From NCBI GenBank assembly GCA_964035545.1, contig OZ037766.1, forward strand, positions 11,479,722-11,543,721: DNA of 64,000 nt. Reading direction: 5' to 3'. The notes beneath the pieces were generated by a model. That model was given only the letters and a program-made list of their open reading frames with translations. It searched no databases and had not been told where the DNA came from. Position 1 is the first letter of the stretch. Each line of letters opens with the position of its first letter. Made by a program: the position numbers and the translations under genes. Below, piece by piece: positions 34,871 through 47,700 of this stretch. Source of the stretch: Bugula neritina (lineage: Eukaryota; Bryozoa; Gymnolaemata; Cheilostomatida; Bugulidae).

Positions 34871-36940
34871 TAAATGTAGTACTAGTTGTACTTCAACTTG
34901 CAGTGGTACTGGTAGTCCCACACATGTGACTGTCACTATGACTATGAATGGGTGTCAATATCACACTCAGTATCATATCAGTAGGAGTATCAGTATGATC
35001 ATGACATTGACTGTATACTGTATAGTGTAACTGTATGAGTAGTGACTGAGTAGACAGTCTGAGTCTGATATCAATACTCATAATCATATTGATATAATAA
35101 TAATCGCTGTTGATTTTTACTCATTTTGCAATTACATTTAGTGATTTACATCTAATCAGTAAATCAGTAAACTTGTTTTGTGCTGTCTTAGCTTGTGTCA
35201 CAATCTGAATCACTACCAGTTGTATGACTACTCAAACTTACATTGTGAAGAAGCTCTGCATTAATGCTGATATGATTGAACATATATCTAGAGCTATTAA
35301 TAAATCTGATAGAATAATACGTATGTATGGTAATACTAATAGTAGATGAATTTGAAGTAATAAAAGTTTTAAGAGAGAGCAATTTGAAATACAAATAATG
35401 AATGGATCGGCACCTTTTTCAGCTTTGCTTGCCATTTACGATAAACCGTAAGTTTACAATGCACCCAATCCTATTCTAGTAAATATTTGTTAACCTCTAG
35501 GTTTTTGATACTAAATGTTCTATGCAGTCTAAGGAGTTTTACGATATTCTCTGTTCATGCTCATAGCCAGTAAATAAAAAGCTAAATGTAAATTATAGTT
35601 ATATTATTACTTGAAGCTGGCAGAAATAGAATAAGCTAAGATGCATTTAACCTATAGTTTTGGTTAACTTGTATCTGTTGGTTATCATGTTCATCAGATA
35701 ATTTCATGCATTTTTTAAAAATGTGCAATTGAATATTTTAAATGAAATAAACAGATCAATGATTTTTCATTTGGGAAATAGGAATAACTAATTATTTTTG
35801 TATCTTTAATTTAACCAACTTCTTTTTTAAGACATAAAATAATTTGTAATAATAATTTATCATAGCTGCAATAGCATGTTATTTGATAGACTTTTGGAAA
35901 TAAATGTAGCTTTTTTCTAATAGAGAAATAAACCATTGTGTATAAGCTGAAAACGTAGCTATGGGAATAATAAAACAATACTCAACAGTATGTATTTTAT
36001 TTTTGAAAATATAATTAAAAGTATATGCATTAGCAAAAAATTAAGTAAAAGTTAGCTAATAAAATAAATTCAATATTTGACTTTTCAATAATTAATTTTG
36101 CTGTCAATCAATAAATCATGAATCTTATAATTACATTTTTCCACCATGCAAAGCATCCCCTTCCCATTTTCAAGGTAGGGTTTCTTAATGGTTATGCATT
36201 TGCATATATTAATTTTCCTAATATATGTTTTTTTGAGTAAAGTTATTGACAGTCTCTTAATAATAGTGACTGTGAATAAATGAAATAAATCACATATATA
36301 ATTACTATTTTTATAAAAACCCAGAGTTTTGCATAAGTCCATTAAGTTCAAGTTGAATAAAAATGAGTCAAAAAAGAATTTAACTTAAAAGTGCTAGTTA
36401 CTTAATATATTACAAGTCATTCTTTTAAATTTCAAAGTAAACCGGATTGTTGAATGGATTTTATTAGAAGCAGCGTTAAGCTCATGGCCATTTATAGTAT
36501 ACTTAGAAAAGTTAATTACAGTATTTCGAAAATAGAAAACTTTGTTGTTTCAATATGATTGCGGCTGTTAATATCTAATTTTGGAAAAAAATCTGAAAGA
36601 TATTTGTGAATCGCATATTTTTAAAAATGTAAATCGTTTCGGGTGTAGTAATTACCTTACAAGTAATATTGTTGAAAGAAGCTTAAGGTTTGTTCAAGAT
36701 TTCAAACAGCTTGCTGGGATTTAATGATTTGCAGTGAGATACAAATAGTAAAGACTGTTTTCAAGGTCTAGACACTAGATTCCTTTGATAATTAGTGTTG
36801 TTGCAAGTAGGGACAAAATCTTGATATTGTAAAACCTCATGTTACACTCTGCTAAGCAATGATAGCTGTATTAATAAGTCTGTGAGCTTGCAGTGGGCAG
36901 GAATTTGTTATACCCTGATGCAAAAAAGCTGTGGATGTTC

Positions 36941-37190
36941 TTATATATATTGAATAGTATGTATTATAAAACATTATAGTATATGTTATATTATATATTA
37001 CAATATGTTGAATGTATTACATTATAATATATATTATAGTATATATTATACTACATTATAGCATATATTGTACTGCATTATAATATATATTATAGTACAT
37101 TATGATATACGTTATGAGATGTATTATAGTACATTATAGTATATATTATAGTATGTTATGGGATATATTATAGTATAATATGTTAGAGGA
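36941..37190. repeat. AT-rich tandem array
   Basis: Irregular repetitions of TATTATAGTATATTATAGTAC and related units, almost pure A/T apart from the G of GTA and the C of TAC. It is similar in style, but not unit for unit, to the array at 60400-60780. Confidence 0.75.
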
Positions 37191-37639
37191 AAGAAAAGTT
37201 AACTATTCAATTTGTTGAGGAGCATGGCCTGTAATGGGCTTAGCCCTGATTGATAAAAAATCACCCGATAGTACTAAGTTTCAATAACCCAAGTTGTTTT
37301 AGGGAATGCTTTCCAATGTATTACCTAAAACTAATTTACTTGTCAGATACTTGGCCTATGGCTTGCAATATTAACAATTTTCTTGCTAAGAGTGGCAATT
37401 TGTAAGGTGAAGCAGTTTAAAATATAAGTTTGAGTAAACATTGACTTATAGTGCTGGTAATTATATGGTGCTACAGTTATTACAGTTAGGACTATTAGCC
37501 AATGTCTCAACAAGTCCCCTGTAAGCTAATAACATGTTCAACTTTGTTTAGTAAATTAGCCCTGCACATAATTCTTCATACTTAGGGTAACAATTACTGT
37601 TTATAATGCTGAACAAAGGACAGATGTTACCTTATTCTC

Positions 37640-37691
37640 ACAGTTTCTCACTGTTTCTCACTGTTTCTCACAGTTTCTCACAGTTTCTCGT
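37640..37691. repeat. Short 11-bp tandem repeat
   Basis: CTCACTGTTT or CTCACAGTTT with an extra T is repeated about five times in direct tandem. No coding feature overlaps. Confidence 0.75.
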
Positions 37692-38735
37692 TCAGTCCTT
37701 ACTGGACAGATGTCCTTCTGTGATTGGCTCTAAGTTTGCAGGGTAATATCTTTGATAAACAAGGCTATCCTAACCAAGCAATTTACTGTGTCATGTCACT
37801 TAAGTTTAAAACTGCTTAAATAATCTAAAGAGAAAATGCAGCATTTTAGTTGTAAAGTGCATTACTGATATCTTGAAATTATTTTGGTCATGTAGTGATT
37901 CCTAACTTTTTAAAATCGAATCATTCTTTTTATTTGCTAGAATCTAGATATTTGTTAGTGATTGTAATTTTGTCATTTCTCCTGTAATTTCCCCAAGTGT
38001 TTATAATCTGAGACTTTCTTTTTATCTTACACACTAAGAAGGGTATGCTTGTCTGTGCGTTGTTAGAGTTGTATCTTATTGAACATTTTTATTTAGCCCT
38101 CCAGCTTGATGTTAGTGAACTTGATTTTTAAGTAAATGCATTAAAATAATTTTGTACAATTTTGGAGTTATTTCTTTTCATCATATTTTGCAGTGAGTAA
38201 TGTATTCAACTCTGTAAGTGCCTAAGCTTCTAGGGTTTATACTACGCTGTACATTCATTCCAATGATATGTATCATTACAAGTTTGCAAATCTTGCATTA
38301 ATCAAATTTAGCTTCATTGCCTTCAGCATCTGTAATTTTGTTACCTTGTTTTTTAGACTGGCTGTCTAACTGCAGCTGTGATGAAAGAAGTGCCTGTAAA
38401 CTTCTGACTGAAACTCATCAATAAACATTGAACATTAGCATAAGTACATACCTAGCTGACTGTTGACAGCTAGTAGCAGGTGTCTGCTTAGCACTGAACT
38501 ACACCATCTACAACATGGGACTCTTCTAAGAGTGATAGTCACGGCTTTTATCTCCTGGCTGCCATGAGGTTTTGACAATGAGTCGTAAAATGAATAGATA
38601 TAAGAAGATGGGATTATGAGATTCATGGCCTATTTTCATTTAAATATGCTTTTGCAACTTATGATGTCCAATAGTACTTAAATTTGTTGATTTCATTGAA
38701 TCTGTAGACATCAATTATCCCGCCAAACAATCACA

Positions 38736-41700
38736 ATGAATGTGGAGACGTTACCTACAAAAGTTATGCAGTCTCAGGCTACTAATATACGAAACCCAAC
38801 TGATTTTGTTGACCAGTTCAGTGGTGGTGGTGAAAGGCATAATATCTTCCCACTTTTATCCCACAATTACTCACATGGAGAATTAAATAGATCTACATCT
38901 TGCAACAACAATAAAGGACTTGTATTGAATTCGCAAATGACTGCTGGGCAACCTTCGGATAGAAAGACATCTCTGTCTTCACCAACAGCTGAAGTATTCT
39001 TTCCTCCTGTTGATAATTCTACTAGGAGGGGGTCTCTGGTGGACCCTAAGACTGGTGTTACCAGAAAATATATCAAGCTGGATGAAGAAATTGGTAGAGG
39101 GTCGTTTAAAACTGTTTACAAGGGGTTGGACTGCGAGACAGGTGTGAATGTTGCCTGGTGTGAATTGATGGTGAGTTTTTATATGTACATGTACTCTTGC
39201 TTATATGTATGCCTTGGTTAAAGGCATGGCATGCTTGCGATGAGGTAGTTATACAACTGTAGATGTCACATCAAATGCCAGACTTTTTGTTGAGTTATTT
39301 ATAGCCTACACTTGCAGCTGATGATATTTTTTCCCATTTTCCCATGTTTTGTATAATATTTTGTAAATAATGTAAGTTAAAAGTATTAAACAAGAAACTA
39401 TCTTTCTACAGCACACTCTAAACATTTGTATTGTTTTTGATTTTTATTTAAACTTGTGATAAACAGTAAATTTTCAGAATGCTATAGGCTACTGGTTAAT
39501 GCTAAAACACTTCTCCTGCGATGACAACTGATATTTTGCTCACTTCAGGATGTTGCAAGGAATACTAAAGCTGCCAGGTTAAAATTCAAAGAAGAGGTTG
39601 AAATGCTAAAAGGCCTACGACATAGGAATATCTTAAGATTCTACGATTCCTGGGAACACAACAAGAAAATAGTGTTAATCACAGAGCTGATGACTTCTGG
39701 AACTTTAAAACAGTAAGTTTACTGCTTTCCTGATATTTCTATCGGAAATATTTTCACTTCTCCTGGCAGGTGTGAGTTTATTCTGTATTTAAAATTAAAC
39801 AGCTCTGATGGATGTACTTTAGGTTTCAGACTTGCATGTATTTTGTACTGGAAAAATAATATTACAAAACAAGAAGACAAAATACTACCTTTGAAGTATT
39901 ATTGAACCCTGCGTATTGCCTTCAAAGGATGTCTTTTGCCCTCCTATATGGTGAAATATACACACTCTGGTGTACATATCTGTAAGCCAGGTGTATTTGG
40001 GTAATATCAAGCTTCTTGTTGATATAAAACTGCTAGTTGGCAGAAAGCCTGCTGTGTGTGTAAAGTGTATAGTTTATATTCTAGTTTGTTTGCCAACACT
40101 GTCTAGTTTCTGAGCATTTATTGAAGTTAGGTAAGCTGTAGTCTGCACAGTTACTTTACCAAATCTAGCTACATTTAATCACTGACTTGACACTCAATTT
40201 GTAAACAATAAGGCTGACAGATTGATGTATGACATTCCTTTTTAGTCACCTGTGTTGTTTTTCAGGTACATTAAAAGGTTTAGGAAAGTCAATGTTAAGC
40301 TCATAGCCAACTGGTGTAGGCAGATTCTGAATGGCTTAGTGTTTCTACACACCAGAAAGCCTCCTGTCATTCACAGAGATCTGAAATGTGACAACTTCTT
40401 TATAAATGGTCAGACTGGGCAAGTGAAGATTGGAGATATGGGTCTTGCTATCCTAAAGCCACAGTCGTATGCTCGAACAGTAATAGGTAATGACTGGCTC
40501 ACTGCAGTGCTAACCTTAATAGATTCACAAGTTTTAAAACCTTTTATTGCAAGCGCTGCAGATGATTTTTTAGGTACTCTAAGTTGAAATATCTCCTAAA
40601 CACTTTGAAATTCTTGGTTGCTAGTGAAGTAGTTCATTTTCTCCCAAATACAGTAGTTATTTTCCCATCTTCCATGTTTGTTTATCTTGCTCCTGTTTAT
40701 TTATATATATGGTTTGTAAGAAAGGAAGTAAACAAGCATGTTCAGTCTCATAGATAACCTTGTATTTCAATATAGCCTAAATATATAACAGTCTCTCCAG
40801 CTATGTGCTGATAGAAGCTTACTTGCCATGCCAATGCCGAATTCTTTGCAAGCTATTCTGAAATAATCATATATTCATGGAATAGTTGCTAATGGTATTT
40901 GTAATTGGGCTGTCAACTCCCAGTGAAGTTTAGCAATCTATGTTATGTTGGTCTGTACTTGATTAATCATATAATCATTACCTCCCTTAAGAATGTTATT
41001 TTCCAGCCTGGTCTATTTATTATTAACATTGCTTAAAAGTTGGAAATGGTTTTTATTAAACTTTCACACCTCCTGGCTATTGAGGTAGGTGTAGTAATGG
41101 AGAAATTGAGAAAAGCCTGTGTTCTAGATATAAAAAGTAGCAAAAGAAGTAATGTTCGCACAAGAATTTTAACCTGCACCCCAAACCAAGTTTAATAAAA
41201 GATTAAAAGAGCTTAGCCTATCTCAATATCTCAGCTACTGCTCTTAAGTGTAGGATTCTGTAGCAGCCATTGTACTGTGTAGGCACCCCTGAGTATATGG
41301 CTCCAGAGATGTATGAAGAGCACTATGACGAATCTGTAGATGTGTATGCGTTTGGCATGTGCATGTTGGAAATGGCTACATTGGAATACCCTTACAAGGA
41401 ATGTACAAATCCAGCTCAGATATATCTCCGAGTAACCAAGGTGATTATCACATGAATGTTATCACCCCTTGCTGTACATATGTTTCTATGTATCTTGCTC
41501 TACGTGTTTGTTCATGATGATGTAATTATGCAGCTGTAGATGGTACAGCCCTGAGCTCAAGTACAATGTACGATTAAGTTTGCACCACCACCGATGGCAC
41601 AATCAACTTCTTAGTAAAAACCACCAACACAACCCCTTTCTAGCTGTATTACAATTAAATATTCTAGGTTACTCTACAGTCTACACGGTGTTTAACATAT

Positions 41701-44700
41701 TCTCTGCCTATCATATTTGAGAAATTATTTGAATTCAACCTTTAAAAAATATGACCTGTTATCTTTCCATTTAGGAGCAGTAGTGGAGAAATTGAGATAG
41801 TGTAAGTTTTTTAACTTTTTATTAAATTTTGATTTGATTTCTCATAAGTTATGCTACATTTCTAATCTAGAACACAGGCTTTTCTCAGTTTCTCCATTAC
41901 TGCACCTACCTCTATTTTTCAAATACTTGGAAAAGTGCTTTTTCAATCAGAAATAGGTTGTTGTTGGCGCATTCTATACTAAAGCATGTGTCCTTGAACA
42001 TGTGTTGATTGCTGGAGAACAATCGAGCATTTATTTTTGTATCAAACTGTTGGTATACAGCTGCAAATAGCTTTACTAGCCCTCCTGGTTTTTGAACATT
42101 CCTCCGCAGGACTGTGAGGTGCTGGTATGACTTCTGCATTCTATTGCAGAGCCCTACTTCATGTACATCAGTAAGCAGAGTGTAATGATCTAGCAAGTTA
42201 TGTTATTTCAAAGGATACATTATTTCCAACTGTTGTTTGTGGCTCTTAAAATTGGCATTGAGGGACATAAATAAGAGAAATAAGTAAACCAGTGTGTGCA
42301 TCAGCTTAAATAATAATTTGTATAGAATTTGGGCCTAGCAGCTCTAATAATGATAGCTTTGTATTTACTAAGGGACTTGTGTTGGCTCCGTGCCAACAGG
42401 TTCACAGCTGGCTGCCAACTGGTTTGAACTGGTGAAATCTACATATAGTATGGTTAGGATGAATGAATGCAGACAGTATTATTGTAACGTGAAGGCTTTA
42501 GTTGCTACATTTATGCCCTTCAAGGGTAATTTCTGTTTGTCCAGACAAATTTTCTGTCAAATGCATTCTACTCTCATGTTGTATTATGTTATTTTATGGA
42601 GTGATTCATAAAATTGTCCTTGGGGGAAAGATAAGGACAGCCGATTTTATATATATAGTGTGAATTGAAACTACGCCATGCTGATAAAATATGACGTTTA
42701 GAGGGTGTTGTTAATAAAATATATTTGGGTGCTAGAAAAATTGATGCAACTGTTCTAGCTTTTAAGTCAATTTTTATTCAACATAATTTGGCGATACATG
42801 AAAATTTTAATTTGAAAATTATCTAAAAGATATACAATAATTTTCTTGGGTTCACAACTGTAGTTTTTACAGGATATTTCTGTTTAACAGGGCAGAAGAC
42901 CAGAGAGCTTGCAAAGAGTGGAGATCCCAACCATTAAAAATATTATAGAGAGGTGCATAGAGACCCAGCCTACAGATAGGTATGATTCAGTATAGTTCTA
43001 AGGCTATACAGTGATGTCAAGAAAGGTTAACTTAAGCTATCAAATTGTTATTATATGGAGATGTTCTCCTGAAAATGACTTGAGTTGTTGCCACAAGTAA
43101 CAAACAGATGCTGTTAATTGTTACTATAGCGACGACGGTTGTACTTATGGGGAAAGGTACAGACAGGGCTAAATGTCAAGGTGCTGTGATTTGAAGAAAC
43201 TTAACTTCCTATGTTTATAGTGGCTGGTGGTTATCTACATCATACATTAATTGACCTGATACCCTGCATGCTATCAAATAAACAAAATAGTGTCAAAATG
43301 CTGGATAATAAGCATTACCGCTGTTATTCTGTGTGCGAAGGAAGCAATGCTTAGCACATCCTAAAGTGACTTCCCTGCTCATACAGAGTAAAATTATCAG
43401 ATTACTGGGTCCAACTATTGTCACTATTGTCCCGACAATCTAGATTTTAGTAGAACAATAGCTGTGTTTGATAGTTTGCTAGTATTTGTTTGTCATTTTC
43501 ATCAGTGAAGCTCACCACTTTAGTAGTTTATAATGCAGTCGGTAGTAGTAACAAAGCTATAATAATCCATAGCATATCAATTCTTGCTGTGAAAAAAGAA
43601 GAAACTTGCCTGGCTGTGAGGGTGATTGCTAAAGCCAGCGTTGTAGCCGATAGATATAAATATACACAGGCTGGGAAGGTTGCTATTTCAGTGACATGCC
43701 ACTGCTTGTTTGTGGAAGATTGATGACACAGTATAAGATGATGTCAACAGCTGCCAACTCCTTGTCATCCCATTCTCGTCTAGTAACTGAGAGATTTCAA
43801 TAGCTTCAGTTCTTAAACTTGGAGTGTATATTCAAGCTCTCTTAATAACATAGCTTCTTCTGCAGTGTTTCTCTTCCAGAACACAGCCTTTTTCCAAACG
43901 TAGTACCCATTACTCCACCGTGTGAAAAGCTACTTTCCAATCCCATAGATTTGGTAATAAATTGTCAAACACAGAGTTCTTACAAAATGTGCGTGTATGC
44001 AATATGTATAATAGAAAACTGATGAGTAAGCAGCAGTTAATTTATAAACCAGCTAAAGAATTACTATGAATCCATTCAAGGTGGGATGTCAGGCTTGTAT
44101 AACAAATATATTGTTTTGTAATGATTTGGGGAATGCAAGGACGGCTATAAATCACCATGTTGGACTTGAACCTCACTTACGGTTCAGCTTAATTGTGGTG
44201 TTGCATAGATGATTGGTGCAGTACTCTTGGGAGAGATCCACGAAAATAGAATGGTATTTTGGTGTAGATATGACTGTAAGCAGCCTAGAATCACTAGTAC
44301 CCCCAGGGAATCTTTGGTGCTTTGTCAGTGTCAATATTACTCAAGTTTTATGTTATAGTTAATGTAACTTGATAGTAAGATATGAATGTTATATAATTTC
44401 AGGACTGCAAATTAAATAAAATGAACATATTTTAGAATGAAGGCTGCAGAGCTGCTGGAGCTGGACTTCTTCAATGAATGGTCTGTACACTTGGATTGTA
44501 CAGTAACAGGCAAAGCTGGGGTCCTCAGATTCACACTAACTGATGATGTTATAAAAAGTAAAAGAGAACTGCAGAAGGATGGTCAGGCTGTACAGTTTGA
44601 CTTTGACATGTACACTGACAACCCGAAGGCAGTGGTTGAGGAGTTGGTATGTATCTGTTGTATCTGTAGTTTAACAGACTCAACCATACCGAGTTCTTAT

Positions 44701-47700
44701 CACCAATGTTATAGCACTTGTGTTTCACATGACAACTTTATAGCACCCAAGATATGTGGTTAAACTATTTAATTCTAGGTCAGTTCGGGCTATCTAGATA
44801 AAGGCAATGTCAAAGTGGTTGTTAAAATTATGCTCGACAAGATTGCCTATTTCAAAAAGCTGCACTTGTCCCGTTCCAACTCCTACAATGTGGAAACCTC
44901 TGGAGTGAGTCCAGATGCCATCTGCGGTCTGGCATCTTCAGATAAGGTGGAAAGTAATACGAGTTTCAAGTGTCTGTCTTCAACTGATGTCGGTGAAAAA
45001 CAGGAAGGTGTGGGAAATGTCAAGGTAATTATTATCATTAGCTATCCCAAATATTTGTTTGCTGCCACTGGACCCTGGTGCCAATGGAGTAGAGCAACTT
45101 GTTTTCTAGTATTCAGTATAAGCTGTGTCAGTTTTGAGACAAACAATAATGTCTAAATGGTATTTAGCAGTTGTCTTCTCAATAAGTCGTTGCTTTAACA
45201 AGTTCACATGGCAGGTTTGTGGTGCATCTAAAAAGGTTCACAGAGTTTTAAAGTTGTGGTGAACCAGCCTGTCTATGCAATGTTCCTATTGCACTGCTTC
45301 TTACTGTCAACTTTCAATAGCTTAATACTAGTGTTACACATCTTACTAAAACATGGCTTTAGATTTTACTGTTTGTTGTTTGGGAAGAGGACAACGTTTC
45401 AATTCTAAATATGGTAGTTGTCCTCACCTGTACGGTTTTACAATCTGCTAGTAATGGTTATGTTTACACCTGTGAATATGATGTGGTGCAGCTATTAGGT
45501 AGCATACACATTAGATAGGCCCTCTCTTGTTTATTTCTGTCCTAAGATGGTAAGTTTGATGCATATGTTGTAAGCCTCACAGTGTTGTACGTGTTCCTAG
45601 GTAAGCAGTTTGTCAAATTGGCCAGTAAACTGAAAATTTTAAAATTTAAAAAGAGTAAACAGATTATAAACAAACTGCTTGCTCTGGTCAACTCTGCATT
45701 GCTCCGTGGTATTACTCTACTATCCCACAGGTGGGAAATCTAGCCTCGCTTGAAGGGAAACTTACAGCTAGAACGTCTGCCAAAGACTTGTAAGTCTACT
45801 AATAGCAAGCCTAACTTAAACATTTCCTGTGTCCATGTTGTACTCGTGTTGAAGTTCTTTTGCTATTTCCTGCCTAGAAATGCACTAATCTGTGTATAAA
45901 ATGTTTTCTAGAGACGTTAGGCTGAGAAAAAGGAAATCTGTAAGAGTGCTCATTCAGGAAATCAACATCAAAGATGATTCTACTGTTGTAACTTGTGAGC
46001 TGCATTCGGGCAAAGCTACAGTCACCTTTACGTTCAACTGTGACCTTGATCAAGCTGATGATATCACTGTCAATCTTGTAAGTGATTTACAGCGAGTGAC
46101 TAGCAGACACTGTCGATTACCACCAGTTATCCGTTTTTATATTGAGGCCTGTTTTTAAAATAAAATGTTAGTGTTTTTACCAAATGCATTATCCATTATT
46201 TTCTATACCAGTCCATACTTCTATTCATTTGATTTACTTCTCCCTTAGTTCCCATAGTTCCCATTTGTGGGTTGATCTGCTGATACTACTCTACTGTTTC
46301 TTGATTGACTGGTTTTCAAGTACTGCTAACGGTTATCTTAATCAGCTCAATATGCATTCTTCAGACTATTCTAGTTAATTTGTTGTTAAAGAGGGACATT
46401 TTTATCACAATAAAATTGATAATTTGTGTTCTCAGCTTCAATTTATTACATTAAACTGCATCTGTCATGGGCCTTATCATTAGTCCCTGTCTTGTTAAAT
46501 GTTGTAGTCAATATTACTGATAGCTTTGCCAGGGTAAGCATCAGTCTAGCGTTTTATTTTAGAGGGAATATCTGGGAAGTGAGCAACAAGAAACGGCCAA
46601 TGAGCAGATCAATTACATTATCGAGACGGTGAAAACTCACAAAACCCAGCCAGAGCTGGCTAAAAGTATATGTGAACACAGGATCAGCAGGGCCAATTCC
46701 GGTGAGGCACGACAATACACCATGCAATATAAATGGTGGTACAGTATCTGAGTGCATGTATGCTATGTGTCAACTAAACTCATTTTTCTGACTACAAACC
46801 TAGAATATTTAATTTATGAACAGCAGTTGTGTTCCTTGGATGCCTAACGTTGATGTGTCTTTTGTTTTAGCAGCTCACGCTGTCAATAATTCTCCATGCC
46901 ACAGTAGAGTTAGTTCCACGGGTCTCTTTGACATGCAAGAGTGTCTGTTATCCCCGCCTTGCTCTCTCAGTCACGCTGACAGTCATGCTGAGGCAGCAGA
47001 TGAAATGCAGGTGAGAGATCGGTCAACCACCTGGTCAGCCAACTCGAGGGACACCAAACCCGACATGGGAAGGAAGATGTCTGAGCCACTAATGTCAGAT
47101 TGCCACACCCTTGCGTCATTCAAACCCAGCAGCCTGGCCACGGTATTTAAACCTTGCAGCATGCATACATTTTGCTCCTTAGTGGAATACCACCTTCCCA
47201 AATTGAATAATTTTTTCACATTGTGGTCATCTTCATTTGTATAAAAAGCAAAACGGTTCATTGTTGAGCTTCCATTTAATTTGTTGATTTTTTTTTAAAA
47301 TGATGCATTTGGAGAAAGAATATTAAACCTTTAAAAATATCAGATTTTGCTGTCCAGGTACTCGTACCTTCTTAAATTATTGGCTTCTAAATGTGGTTTT
47401 TTTGTGTAAGGGCAACCTTATACACTAGGCAAAGTTATATTCATATGTGTGCTTTAAGATTTACCAGTTTGTGATTTGCAGATACAAAGCTCTCCTACTA
47501 CTCCCAGTACTTCTAGTAAAATGTACCACCAGTGGCAAAGTTCTCACGATGAAGATGAGGCTAAGGTATGTGTCAGCCAATTACCTCGTAACCTACCAAT
47601 TGTTTATATTAGCTCAACTTTCTGTGTGAGAGTTAGTTAATGGTGAGCCAGTATATTATGCTATTAGTACATTTGCTTCAAGGGTAGTCACTTCAGTTCA

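Larger units (their letters stand above)
33855..38735. other. Intergenic region and WNK 5' leader, rich in tandem repeats
   Basis: No convincing coding exon is present. It contains the GTAGT-type array (34660-34870), an AT-rich array (36941-37190) and a short CTCACTGTTT array (37640-37691). A possible untranslated WNK exon ends with a donor at 34495 (ACTAAA|GTAAGT). The acceptor ATCTGTAG at 38700-38707 directly precedes the WNK start exon, so at least one upstream leader exon exists. Confidence 0.6.

Noticed and set aside
36085-36351. Minus-strand 88-codon open frame
   Set aside because: Composition matches AT-rich intergenic DNA and there is no recognisable motif.
41912-42196. Minus-strand 94-codon open frame inside a WNK intron, next to the MITE-like element
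   Set aside because: Its translation looks fairly protein-like, but I find no splice context or known domain. A transposon remnant is possible but not supported.
43490-43723. Plus-strand 77-codon open frame in a WNK intron
   Set aside because: The flanking WNK exons (42891-42979 and 44436-44646) join in phase without it, and it shows no similarity to WNK.
46983-47261. Minus-strand 92-codon open frame
   Set aside because: It is antisense to WNK exon 46871-47142.
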